From the NCBI GenBank assembly GCA_963845675.1, contig CAWJSX010000001.1:1488001-1552000 (forward strand): a stretch of 64,000 nt of DNA, in the 5' to 3' direction. Of the stretch, positions 37,452 through 46,088 are shown piece after piece. The stretch is from CAWJMD01 sp963845675. GTDB taxonomy: Bacteria > Actinomycetota > Actinomycetes > Actinomycetales > CAWJMD01. The stretch's first letter is position 1, and each line of letters starts with the position of its first letter. The translations under genes were made by a program, and so were the position numbers. Below the pieces are notes generated by a model. That model saw nothing but the letters and a program-made list of their open reading frames with translations. It had not been told where the DNA came from and ran no database searches.

Positions 37452-37616
37452 GTCGTGCTCCTGTCCGGTCTGCACCTCGGCACGATCAGTACCCAGGGCG
37501 AGCCATCGCCGTCCGTCCCGGTCAGGACGCTGTCCGTAGTGGTCGAAACTACCGTCCGGTACCTCGCCGCCGCCAACCCGTCCCACGGCGACGGAGCCAC
37601 GGGACGATGCCCGTGG

Positions 37617-38761
37617 TCACGCCGCCCGCGCGCGGCGTCCTGTCAGCCGCCGGAGCCGCGACAGCGGCTGCGGCGACGCGCTCGTCCGTGGCCGTCAGCG
37701 CGACCCGCACGTGGTGCTGCCCTGCGGCCCCGTAGAACGACCCGGGTGCGACCAGGACGCCGCGGCCGGCGAGGAACGACGACCGTGTCCCAGCAGTCCT
37801 CGTCCGCGCGTGGCCCACAGGTAGAGACCCGCCTCGGAGTCGGGGGCGTCGACGCGCAGACCGCACTGCGCCAGCGCGGGCGAGCAGCACGTCGCGCCGG
37901 CGCCCGGTAGCGCTCCTTCTGCGCGGCGACGTGCGCGTCGTCGCCGAGGGCGACGCGCATCGCCTCCTGGACCGGGGCGGGCACGATCATCCCGGCGTGC
38001 TTGCGCACCTCCAGCAGCTGCTTGCACCAGGGCGGGGTCGCCGGCCACGAGGCCCGCGCGGTAGCCGGCCAGGTTCGACTGCTTGCTGCAGCGAGTACAC
38101 CGCGAGCAGGCCCGTGGTGGCTGTCGCCGCAGACGCTCGGGGTCGAGGATGCTCGGCACCCTGGCGTCGCCCCAGCCGAGCTCTGCGTAGCACTCGTCGC
38201 TCGCCACCACGGCGCCCCGCTCGCGGGCCCAGGCCACGACCTTCGCCAGGTGGTCGATGCCGAGCACACGCCCGGTCGGGTTGGACGGCGAGTTGACCCA
38301 CACGAGGTCGACGGGGCCCGGGCCGAGCTGGGCGGTGCCGTCCGCGACGACGATCGGCAGCCCGCCAGCCGGGCGCCGACGTCGTAGCTCGGGTACGCGA
38401 TCTCCGGGATGACCACCGTGTGCCCGGCGCCCAGACCGAGCAGGGTCGGCAGCCACGTCACCAGCTCCTTGGAGCCGATCGTGGGCAGCACCGCGTCGGG
38501 GTCCAGGTCGGGCACGCCCCGACGGCGGGCGAACCAGCCCGCAGCGGCCTCCCGCAGGGCCGGGGTGCCGTGCGTCGCGGGGTAGCCCGGTGCGTCGGAC
38601 GCCGCGCTCAGGGCCTCGCGCAGGAGGTTCGGCGTGGGGTCGACCGGCGTCCCCACGGAGAGGTCGACGATGCCGTCGGGGTGAGCGGTCGCCGTCGACT
38701 TGTGCGGCGTGAGCGTGTCCCAGGGGAAGTCGGGCAGTCGACGGGCGCTCCCCGTCGGCAC
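37617..38761 (-). CDS. dapC: N-succinyldiaminopimelate aminotransferase (about eleven frameshifts)
   Basis: A PLP aminotransferase of the DAP pathway, about 377 residues once corrected. Readable blocks are PDFPWDTLTPHKSTA at the start, YPATHGTPALREAAAGWFAR, GLGAGHTVVIPEIAYPSYDV, VWVNSPSNPTGRVLG, ASDECYAELGW, the PLP-lysine block YSL-SKQSNLAGYRAG and VRVALTATDERVAAA at the end. About eleven extra single bases fall between 37640 and 38370; removing eleven restores an exact multiple of three up to the TGA at 37619-37617. This is the worst stretch of the window. Downstream of the ferredoxin gene as in mycobacteria (Rv1177-Rv1178). Confidence 0.85.
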
Positions 38762-38785
38762 GGCCGCGGACCCCCTGGCCGGCGG

Positions 38786-39112
38786 TCAGCTCTCCTGCTC
38801 CTGCGGAGGCAGTGCCGCGATGATCGGGTGGTCCTTCGGGATCAGCCCGAGCTTGGCGGCGCCACCGGGCGAGCCGAGGTCGTCGAAGAACTCGACGTTG
38901 GCCTTGTAGTAGTCGGCCCACTGCTCCGGTGTGTCGTCCTCGTAGTAGATCGCCTCGACGGGGCAGACCGGCTCGCAGGCGCCGCAGTCGACGCACTCGT
39001 CGGGGTGGATGTACAGCGACCGCTGGCCTTCGTAGATGCAGTCGACCGGGCACTCCTCGATGCAGGCCTTGTCCTTCAGGTCCACACAGGGCTGGGCGAT
39101 CACGTACGTCAC
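38786..39112 (-). CDS. fdxA: 7Fe ferredoxin
   Basis: A 108-residue low-potential ferredoxin with one 3Fe-4S and one 4Fe-4S site. Cysteines are at 9, 17, 21, 25, 40, 43, 46 and 50 in the classic 7Fe spacing (CIEECPVDCIYEG and CVDCGACEPVCPVEAI). The C-terminal 50 residues are the usual helical extension of actinobacterial FdxA/FdxC. The frame is intact although it is only 24 bases from the badly disrupted dapC. It transfers electrons to cytochromes P450 or oxidoreductases. Confidence 0.93.
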   Translation of the reverse strand: MTYVIAQPCVDLKDKACIEECPVDCIYEGQRSLYIHPDECVDCGACEPVCPVEAIYYEDDTPEQWADYYKANVEFFDDLGSPGGAAKLGLIPKDHPIIAALPPQEQES

Positions 39113-39206
39113 GGCGGGTGCCTCCTACGCCCCGGGCGGGGCTGGTGCTGCTCGGTCGGGATTAGTATCGCCGACGTCGGGTCGGACTGTCGCGCAGGGG
39201 TGGGAC

Positions 39207-40183
39207 GTGTCGAGCAGGTGGTTCTCCGGCGGTGACGTCGGGCGCCGCGTCGTCGTCCGCTACGTGCTGGACGACGGGTCCGCGACGGACGTCCTCGGCG
39301 AGCTGGTGGCCCTGGGCGACGTGATCGAGGTGCAGCCCGACGACGGGCCCGTCCGCAGGGTCGCCGTGGACGCCGTCGTCGCCGCGAAGACCGTCCCTCC
39401 CCGGGCCGTCCGGCCCACGTCGAGCGCGGACGGCGGTGCAGCGGGTCGCCGACCTCGGGTGGCCGGGGCTGGAGCGGAACCGTCTGGGCGGTTGGGTCAT
39501 GCGGGCCTCTCAGGGTTTCACCGGACGTGCCAACTCCGTTCTCGCCGTGGGCGATCCTGGCCTGCCGACCGACGAGGCCCTCGCAGTGGTCCGCCGGTTC
39601 TACTCCGAGCGTGGGCTCCCGGCGCGTCTGCAGGTGCCGTTCGGGGCGACGGGTGCGCACGACCCGGCGCCCGGCCTCGACACCCGGCTCGCCGAGCGCG
39701 GCTGGACCTGCGACGACCCGACCGTGCTGATGACGGTCGACCTCCGGGCCAGGACGCGGTGGCGACCAGGCGGTCCCGGACGGGATGGACGTGGCCGTCT
39801 CACGGGAACCGGACGACGCCTGGCTGGGCCTCTACAAGTACCGGGGCGCGGGCCTACCGTCCGTGGCGCCCACGGTCCTCACCGCGGCCGACTGGCAGCG
39901 CTTCGTGTCGCTGCGGGCACCCGACGGGCGGACCGTGGCCGTCGGGCGCCTCGCCGTCGCCCAGCGGTGGGCCGGGGTCACAGCCATGCAGGTGGACGAC
40001 GGTCACCGCCGGCGCGGCCTCGGGGGCTTCCTGCTGGATCGCCTGCTGTCGCTGGGCGAGCGCGAGGGTGCCCGGTTCGGCTACCTCCAGGTCTTCCAGG
40101 CCAACGCCCCAGCTGTGGCCCTCTACGGCGCCGCGGGCTTCACGGTCCACCACCGTTACCACTACCGGACCGCGCCCGACTGA
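39207..40183 (+). CDS. GNAT N-acetyltransferase, Rv0428c-like (two frameshifts)
   Basis: A 324-residue protein after correction. The N-terminal 75 residues (VGRRVVVRYVLDDG, TDVLGELVALGD, VRRVAVDAVVAAK) match the extra beta domain of the cg3035/Rv0428c family; the middle holds a degenerate GNAT module; the C-terminal GNAT has AVGRLAVAQRWAGVTAMQVD, HRRRGLGGFLLDRLL as acetyl-CoA loop, and NAPAVALYGAAGF. Extra bases near 39432 and 39765 move the frame 0-1-2. Acceptor unknown. Confidence 0.8.
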
Positions 40184-40213
40184 ACCCTCCCGATCAGGGT
40201 CGACGAGGCGAGG

Positions 40214-41896
40214 TCACGGGACGCAGGTGATCTTCTCCTCGGGGATGTACCGGGTCTTGAACGTCTCGGTCTTCGCGACCGTGCCACGTCGGGAGAAGAT
40301 CCGCTTGACCGTGACGTCGAAGCCCGCCTGGGGCTGCTGGGCGACGCAGTCCGGACCGGAGACGGTGTCCTCGCCGGGCGTCTTGACGTTGGTGCGAGGG
40401 CCCTTGGTCGCCTCGATGTCCCACACCTTCGTGCTCCAGAACCTGGTGTTCACCTTGCCGCCGGAGACGTTCATCTCGATCAGCACGCCGTAGCCGGAGT
40501 CGTTGGTGAACTTCAGGTCCACGTTCGGGAAGTTCACGGTGGCCTCGCGCCCCTCCGGGTAGCGGGAGATGTAGAACGAGTGGGGCTTGTGCTCCACGTC
40601 CTCGAGCCCGGCGAAGAACATGCCGTTGAAGAGCGTGGTCGCGATCTGGGAGACCCCGCCTCCGGTGTCCTTGGTGAGCCGGCCGTTCATGATCGCCGGT
40701 GCCTCGTTGTACCCCTTCGCGGCCGTGCGCTCGCCGAGCGCCTCGTTGAGGCTGAAGGTCTCTCCCGGCATCAGCAGGGTGCCGTTGACGGTGCGCGCGG
40801 CGATCACCAGGTTCTCCGTCCGCTTGGCGTCGGCCGTGACGTTCGTGGAGAACTCGGAGACCACCTCCTTGACGCCCAGAGCCTCGGCCTCTGCCGTCGT
40901 CAGCTCGGGCTCGGCGACGACGGCCTCGACCGTCGCGGTGCGCTCGGGAGTGCCCACGGCGGTGTGCAGCGCCTCGGCGAGCGCTGCAGGGTCGACGGTC
41001 AGCCCGGTGACCGCGGGCACCACCACGGGCTTGCCCTTCCTCAAGGTGACGGTCGCGTCGGTCGGGACGGTCTGGACGGTCGGGTCGGCGGCCAGCAGCG
41101 CGGCGAGCGCGAGGTCGGGCACCACCGTCGGCACGAGCTCGCCGTCCTCGGCCGTCACGGCCAAGGCCGGTGCCAGCTGAACCGGCTCGAGCACGATGGC
41201 CTTCGGGCCGACCGCGACCGTCACCGGGCCGGACGTGGCGGGCAGCGCGAACGACTCCATCACGTCGTCGACCTGGTCCTGCTCGATCTCCGGGGGTGTC
41301 ACCTCCGCGGGCAGCTCGATCACGGGCGGCCCCGTCAGCCACTCATCGGCCACGGTCTGCGTGGCCCCGTCCACGTCGAGGGCTATGCCCCGGATGGCGG
41401 GGGTCGCGATCGGCGCCCCGTCAGCGAACGTGATGGTGCCGTCGGCGGGCTCGGTGTCGACCTCCGCCGCGACGGCTCGGACAGCAGACTCCAGCGCCTC
41501 GGCGTCGACGGTGCGTGCGGGCGCGATCTCGTCCTCGCCCGCGAACTGGCGCCAGACCACGCGGGGATCCCAGCTGAAACCGATCACCTCGTCGACGGTG
41601 GCCGGCACGTCGACGGCCAGACCGGCCTCGGCCGGGTCGATCGACGTCTCGAAGCCGTCCACGACGACGGCGACCGGGCGGGACGCCGCTTCGGCGAGCC
41701 CGTCCTCGAGCAACCGTGCAGCCGCACGCTCGGAGCGCCCACCGATCTCGATGTCGGCGACCGTCACCCCGTTCGGGACCCTCGTCGATGACCACCACGC
41801 GACCAGCGAGTACGCCGCCCCCAGGGTCAACAGAACCACCACCGGTACCCACACCAGCCGCCTCGTGCCGGCCAGCAGTCGGTTGCCCTTCGCCAC
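40214..41896 (-). CDS. VanW-family cell-wall protein with PG_binding_4 domains
   Basis: A 560-residue membrane-anchored exported protein. GTG at 41896 has a GGAGGG site five bases upstream. One membrane helix (VWVPVVVLLTLGAAYSLVAW) is followed by two PG_binding_4 repeats (residues about 45-310), then a G5-less VanW domain: FSTNVTADAKRTENLVIA, LLMPGETFSLNEALGERTA, GGGVSQIATTLFNGMFFAGL and RYPEGREATV. Such proteins are implicated in peptidoglycan biology and glycopeptide response, but activity is not established. Confidence 0.86.
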   Translation of the reverse strand: MAKGNRLLAGTRRLVWVPVVVLLTLGAAYSLVAWWSSTRVPNGVTVADIEIGGRSERAAARLLEDGLAEAASRPVAVVVDGFETSIDPAEAGLAVDVPATVDEVIGFSWDPRVVWRQFAGEDEIAPARTVDAEALESAVRAVAAEVDTEPADGTITFADGAPIATPAIRGIALDVDGATQTVADEWLTGPPVIELPAEVTPPEIEQDQVDDVMESFALPATSGPVTVAVGPKAIVLEPVQLAPALAVTAEDGELVPTVVPDLALAALLAADPTVQTVPTDATVTLRKGKPVVVPAVTGLTVDPAALAEALHTAVGTPERTATVEAVVAEPELTTAEAEALGVKEVVSEFSTNVTADAKRTENLVIAARTVNGTLLMPGETFSLNEALGERTAAKGYNEAPAIMNGRLTKDTGGGVSQIATTLFNGMFFAGLEDVEHKPHSFYISRYPEGREATVNFPNVDLKFTNDSGYGVLIEMNVSGGKVNTRFWSTKVWDIEATKGPRTNVKTPGEDTVSGPDCVAQQPQAGFDVTVKRIFSRRGTVAKTETFKTRYIPEEKITCVP

Positions 41897-41964
41897 GTAC
41901 CCTCCACGCCCCGTCACCGCTCCCCCACCGGACGGCGAGGCGCACGGGGGTCATCCTACGAGGC

Positions 41965-44001
41965 CTACGGCGAAGCGGTGCCCTCCACGCCCGGGGCGCG
42001 TCCAGGGAGAGGGCGGCGCGGCAGGGGCGACGCACCGGTCCAGTCGTTCCGCTCCGCGGCCGCGAGGTCGACGGTACGGGGGGCAGCCTGCTCCAGCACG
42101 TCCGTGATCTCGTGCCCGATCAGCTCGTGCCGCTCGAGCAGCGCGTCGCGCAGGGCCTCGACGAGGTGCCTGTTGCGCGCCAGCAGCCCGCTGACGAAGT
42201 GCTTGCGGTCACGCAGGAGGTCCTCGACCATCCGGCGGCCCTCCGCGTCGCCGAGCACCCGTCCGACCAGGTTCTCGCCGGTCAGCGTCGAGCCCTGGAT
42301 CGCCGCGAACGAGATCAGCGTGTCGCTCATGCCGGCCGCTCCGACCATCTGCGCCGCGACGCCGGTCGCGTAGTGCAGGTCGCCGCTCGGCCCGGTGGAG
42401 ACGTCCCCGAAGAAGAGCTCCTCGGCCACCTGACCGCCGAGGGCGATGCTGATCAGCGAGGTCAGCTCGGAGCGGGAGCGCGTGTAGACGTCCTCGGCAT
42501 CGCCGTGGGCCAGGAGACCGAGCGCGCCGCCTCGCTTGATGATGGTGAGGATCTCGAGCCGGCGGTACGGCGCCACCAGGTAGGCGACGGTGGCGTGCCC
42601 CGCCTCGTGCGTGGCGATCAGCCGCTTCTCGTGCTCGGTGTACCCGACCGGAGCGCCGAGACCGACCTCGACCACGAGCCGCGCCCGCTCCAGGTCGCGC
42701 CAGTTCATGCCCGGAGCCGACCGGCGGACGGCGTTGACCAGCGCCTCGTCCATGAGGTGCTCGACCATCACCGGGCTGTAGCCCTGCGTGACACCGGCGA
42801 GCGCGTCACGCCGCTCCGGGTCGTCGAGCTCGGCGTCGTGGGACTTGCGCTCCAGGAAGTGGTCGACCAGCTCGCGGCGCCCCGCCTTGTCCGGCAGGTC
42901 GAACGTCATCCGGCGGTCGAAGCGTCCTGGACGCAGCAGGGCGGGATCGAGGTTGTCCGCGCGGTTCGTCGCGGCGATCAGCAGCACGTCGATCGGCTCG
43001 GTGCGGGGTCGCGGGATCTGCCGGTGCGCGGGCAGGAAGAGGTTCAACCCGTCGGTGACCTTGCCTGCCATCTTCTGCCAGCCCGTGGGCTCGTCGAAGG
43101 ACTGCATCTGCACGAGCAGCTCGTTGACGACGCCACCGACGCCCTCGGAGGTCATCGAGGGCGTCACCACCGCCCCGGTGCGGAACACCGCCGAGCCGGC
43201 TGAGACCCCACCGACCGTCGGCAGGCCCTCGAGGCCGCCGCAGCAGGTCAGTCCGGCCGCCGGAGTGAGACCGGCGGGGGCAGCCGTGGCACTCATGCCG
43301 CCGCGGACGGTCGCGATCGCGTCGATCTCCTCGATGAAGCCGATCGCGCCGCCCTCGGATCGAGCGGCCTTGCGCAGGGCCTTGAAGTAGGCACGGATCT
43401 TGCGCGCGGTCGCGCCGTAGTACATGGACTGGAACGACGTCCCCGAGACGAAGAGGAAGGGCACACCGGCCTCGGCGGCCATCGCCTTGGCCATGTGCGT
43501 CTTGCCCGTTCCGGGTGCCCCCTCGAAGAGCAGGCCGCGGCGCGGGGCGCCACCCATCTCGCGGCGGAACGTGCGCCCGGCGAGGAAGAGGTCGAGCGAG
43601 CGCGCCACGTCCTCCTTGATCGGCGCCAGGCCCTTGACGTCGTCCATCCGGACGTCGATCTGCTCGGGGCGGTACGTGACGTGCGGCGACCGTCCCGCCG
43701 CGACGGTCGTGCCCAGCATGACGACGATGAGGACGAGGAAGAACAGGCCAACCATCAGGTAGAGCGGGTCCACCTGCGGGACGCCGGGCAGGCCCACCGG
43801 GTCCCCCGTCAGGATGCGCGCCCACAGGAGGACCGCCACCGGCATGAGCAGCAGGGCCAGCCGCAGCAGCCTCCGCTGGCGCACCCGCTCGCGGGTGCGT
43901 CCCACGTCGGCGCTGTCGCGCAGCGTCCTCGTCGGCGATCCGGTCGTGCGGACGGAACCAGGCGCCACGATGGGCTCCCCTCCTCGAGGTGTCACGCGCA
44001 T
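41965..44001 (-). CDS. FtsH-like AAA+ membrane metalloprotease, divergent paralogue
   Basis: A 678-residue protein with two adjacent N-terminal membrane helices (about 46-64 and 79-102) and almost no loop between, then an AAA domain: Walker A GAPGTGKTHMA (161-171), Walker B GFIEEIDAI (221-229; canonical FtsH has FIDEID), sensor AATNRAD and arginine fingers RPGRFDRR. The protease domain has HEAGH (465-469) and SGDLHYAT for the third ligand. Between Walker B and the sensor there are about 70 extra residues, including a CC pair near 253. This is a second, atypical FtsH, not the housekeeping one. Likely a membrane quality-control protease. Confidence 0.85.
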   Translation of the reverse strand: MRVTPRGGEPIVAPGSVRTTGSPTRTLRDSADVGRTRERVRQRRLLRLALLLMPVAVLLWARILTGDPVGLPGVPQVDPLYLMVGLFFLVLIVVMLGTTVAAGRSPHVTYRPEQIDVRMDDVKGLAPIKEDVARSLDLFLAGRTFRREMGGAPRRGLLFEGAPGTGKTHMAKAMAAEAGVPFLFVSGTSFQSMYYGATARKIRAYFKALRKAARSEGGAIGFIEEIDAIATVRGGMSATAAPAGLTPAAGLTCCGGLEGLPTVGGVSAGSAVFRTGAVVTPSMTSEGVGGVVNELLVQMQSFDEPTGWQKMAGKVTDGLNLFLPAHRQIPRPRTEPIDVLLIAATNRADNLDPALLRPGRFDRRMTFDLPDKAGRRELVDHFLERKSHDAELDDPERRDALAGVTQGYSPVMVEHLMDEALVNAVRRSAPGMNWRDLERARLVVEVGLGAPVGYTEHEKRLIATHEAGHATVAYLVAPYRRLEILTIIKRGGALGLLAHGDAEDVYTRSRSELTSLISIALGGQVAEELFFGDVSTGPSGDLHYATGVAAQMVGAAGMSDTLISFAAIQGSTLTGENLVGRVLGDAEGRRMVEDLLRDRKHFVSGLLARNRHLVEALRDALLERHELIGHEITDVLEQAAPRTVDLAAAERNDWTGASPLPRRPLPGRAPGVEGTASP

Positions 44002-44156
44002 CTCACACCCCAGGAGTGCCCGCCGCGAGCCTCCGCCAACCGCGCGTGGGGCAGCGTCACCCGCCCCGCCGAAGCCCTCACCCGATCAGTCGATCGGCCC
44101 CACCCCCGGTCGGCCCAGACAAGTCCGACATCCGCGGGGGACGCGCACGCAGCGTC

Positions 44157-44657
44157 TCAGTCGCGCAGGACCCGGTATCGGCCCTGGTGGTAGATCAGCG
44201 GCGCGTCCGGGACCTCCGCGAGCTCGATGCCGACGACCTCCCCCAGCACCAGCCGGTGGTCGCCGGCGGGGTGGACCGCGGTGGTCCGGCACTCGAGGGT
44301 CGCGAGGGCACCGTCGACGAGTGCCACCCCCGTCTCGGGACCGCGGTGGTGGGGGACGCGGTCCAGCTGGCCGATCAGGGGCCGTCCGGACGAGGCCAGC
44401 CAGTCAGCCGTGTCCCGTGCGCTACCGGGCAGCACGCTGACTCCCCAGACGCCGGAGCCGAGCACGGCCTCGAGGAACCGCGTGTCCTCGGCGACGGAGA
44501 CGACGACGAGGAGCGGCTCCAACGAGACGGACGAGAACGCGTTGGCGGTCATGGCGTGGTCACGGCCGCCGAGCAGGCTCGTCACGGCGCACACGCCGGT
44601 CGCGAACCGGCCGACCGCGCGCCGGAACGCCACCTCGGAGTCGAGCTGCTCCGTCAC
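44157..44657 (-). CDS. Flavin reductase-like domain protein
   Basis: A 166-residue flavin reductase with split-barrel FMN-binding fold. Motifs are FRRAVGRFATGVCAVTS at the N-terminus, AMTANAFSSVSLEPLLVVVS and GDHRLVLGEVVGI. ATG at 44657 overlaps the MshB-fusion stop by ATGA, so it is coupled to it. It likely supplies reduced flavin to an oxygenase or reduces a small molecule; no partner monooxygenase lies near. Confidence 0.87.
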   Translation of the reverse strand: MTEQLDSEVAFRRAVGRFATGVCAVTSLLGGRDHAMTANAFSSVSLEPLLVVVSVAEDTRFLEAVLGSGVWGVSVLPGSARDTADWLASSGRPLIGQLDRVPHHRGPETGVALVDGALATLECRTTAVHPAGDHRLVLGEVVGIELAEVPDAPLIYHQGRYRVLRD

Positions 44658-46066
44658 GGCGTGCCACGGGGACGACGGGTCGTCCGACGCTCCCGGCCAA
44701 CCAGACGCGGCACGGCGACGCCGCCGACGACCAGCGCCAGCGACGCGGCCAGCGTGTACCCGATGCCGTACGCGTCGGAGGTGATCAGCTGGTCCTCGCC
44801 GGGGCCGGAGAGCCCTCCGACGCCGACGGTGACCGCCCAGCCGAGCAGCAGGGCCATCAGAGGCAGGCGGCTGCGGCGGGCTGCGAGGCCGACGCTGAGC
44901 GAGACGGCGCCGAGCAGCGCGACCGTCACGACCAACCCGACCGGCAGGCGGCCGGAGGGGACGACGAGTGGCACGTGGTGCCAGACGAGCCCGCTCACGC
45001 CGGCCACGACGCCCGCCAGCAGCGCGGCCAGCGCACCGACCACGGTCAGTCCGGCGGAGCGGCCGCGTCCTCGGACCGGCACGTCGTCGGCGACCGGGGC
45101 CTCGCGCTGAGGGCCCGCCGCGCCGGCGAACAGGTCGTCCTCACGCACGACGCCATCGTCGGGGGCCGGCCGACCCCACCCGAGATGGAAGTACTCGGTA
45201 CCCGACAACGGTTGCCACACACCGTTGCTCAGCGCGAAGGCGGTCTCGTCGTCCGACACGGTCACCTGGGTGGCGTGCGACCGGAGCGCGGCGACCTTCG
45301 AGCCGCGGTACACCTCGGCGTCGATGCGGCACGTGACCTGCTCGTCCGGCACCAGCATCGACACGACCGCTGCCTGCGGGTCACGGACGGTGAAGCCCCG
45401 CTGGGCGAGGGAGCCGACGGCGCGGGTGTGGACCGTTCGCGGTGCGACCACCCAGTACACCTTGGCCACGTGCCATGCCAGGTGCCCGTGACGGCCCGGC
45501 AGCTCCAGCCCCTTGTCGGCCGCGAGCTCGACGGCGCGCATGGTGACCTCGTGCGCCCGCACGTGGTCGGGGTGGCCGTAGCCTCCGCCCGGCTCGTACG
45601 TCACCACCACCTGCGGTCGCACCTGGCGCAGCACACGCGCCAGGTGGGTCGCCGCCTCGTCCACGGGTACGGCTGCGAAGGCGTTGGGCGCCATGTCCGG
45701 AGGCGCGACGGCGAGGCCGTCCGTCCCCCAGACCATCCCGGAGTCGACGTAGCGCACGGGGCGCCCGTCCGCCCCGGTGGCGCCGTCCCCGAGGAAGCGG
45801 TGGTCGCGCACCCCGAGAGACGCCATCGCCGCCCGCAGCTCGCCCTCGCGGTGACCGGCGAGCGCGGGCCCGTCCCCGTCGAGGTGCGCCAGGTCGTCCC
45901 CGATCACCTCCCCCAGCTCACCGCGGGTGCAGGTCACGAGGGTGACCGTGGCCCCCTCGGCGGCGTAGCGCGCCATCGTCGCGCCGGTGGTGATCGTCTC
46001 GTCGTCGGGGTGGGCGTGCACCAGCAGCAGGCGACGGTCGGCGGGGTGGGTGCTGGGGTCTGTCAC
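44654..46066 (-). CDS. mshB: MshB N-acetyl-glucosaminyl-inositol deacetylase fused to a C-terminal membrane domain
   Basis: A 470-residue protein. Residues 1-305 are a PIG-L family zinc deacetylase: HAHPDDETITTG (zinc His and Asp), YEPGGGYGHPDHVRAHEV (second His) and a MshB-type C-terminal segment (VTCRIDAEVYRGSKVAALRSHATQ, shown here in part). It makes GlcN-Ins for mycothiol. Residues about 345-460 then form four membrane helices, equivalent to the separate DUF6113 protein Rv1171 that follows mshB in M. tuberculosis. The junction is a Pro/Asp-rich linker with no frameshift. A natural fusion is likely, perhaps tethering mycothiol synthesis to the membrane. Confidence 0.86.
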   Translation of the reverse strand: MTDPSTHPADRRLLLVHAHPDDETITTGATMARYAAEGATVTLVTCTRGELGEVIGDDLAHLDGDGPALAGHREGELRAAMASLGVRDHRFLGDGATGADGRPVRYVDSGMVWGTDGLAVAPPDMAPNAFAAVPVDEAATHLARVLRQVRPQVVVTYEPGGGYGHPDHVRAHEVTMRAVELAADKGLELPGRHGHLAWHVAKVYWVVAPRTVHTRAVGSLAQRGFTVRDPQAAVVSMLVPDEQVTCRIDAEVYRGSKVAALRSHATQVTVSDDETAFALSNGVWQPLSGTEYFHLGWGRPAPDDGVVREDDLFAGAAGPQREAPVADDVPVRGRGRSAGLTVVGALAALLAGVVAGVSGLVWHHVPLVVPSGRLPVGLVVTVALLGAVSLSVGLAARRSRLPLMALLLGWAVTVGVGGLSGPGEDQLITSDAYGIGYTLAASLALVVGGVAVPRLVGRERRTTRRPRGTP

Positions 46067-46088
46067 GCGGCGTCCTCGGGTCGCGGCC

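Noticed and set aside
40580..41791. 403-codon plus-strand frame opposite the VanW gene
   Set aside because: No recognisable domain and composition of an antisense shadow; the minus-strand protein has full VanW motifs.
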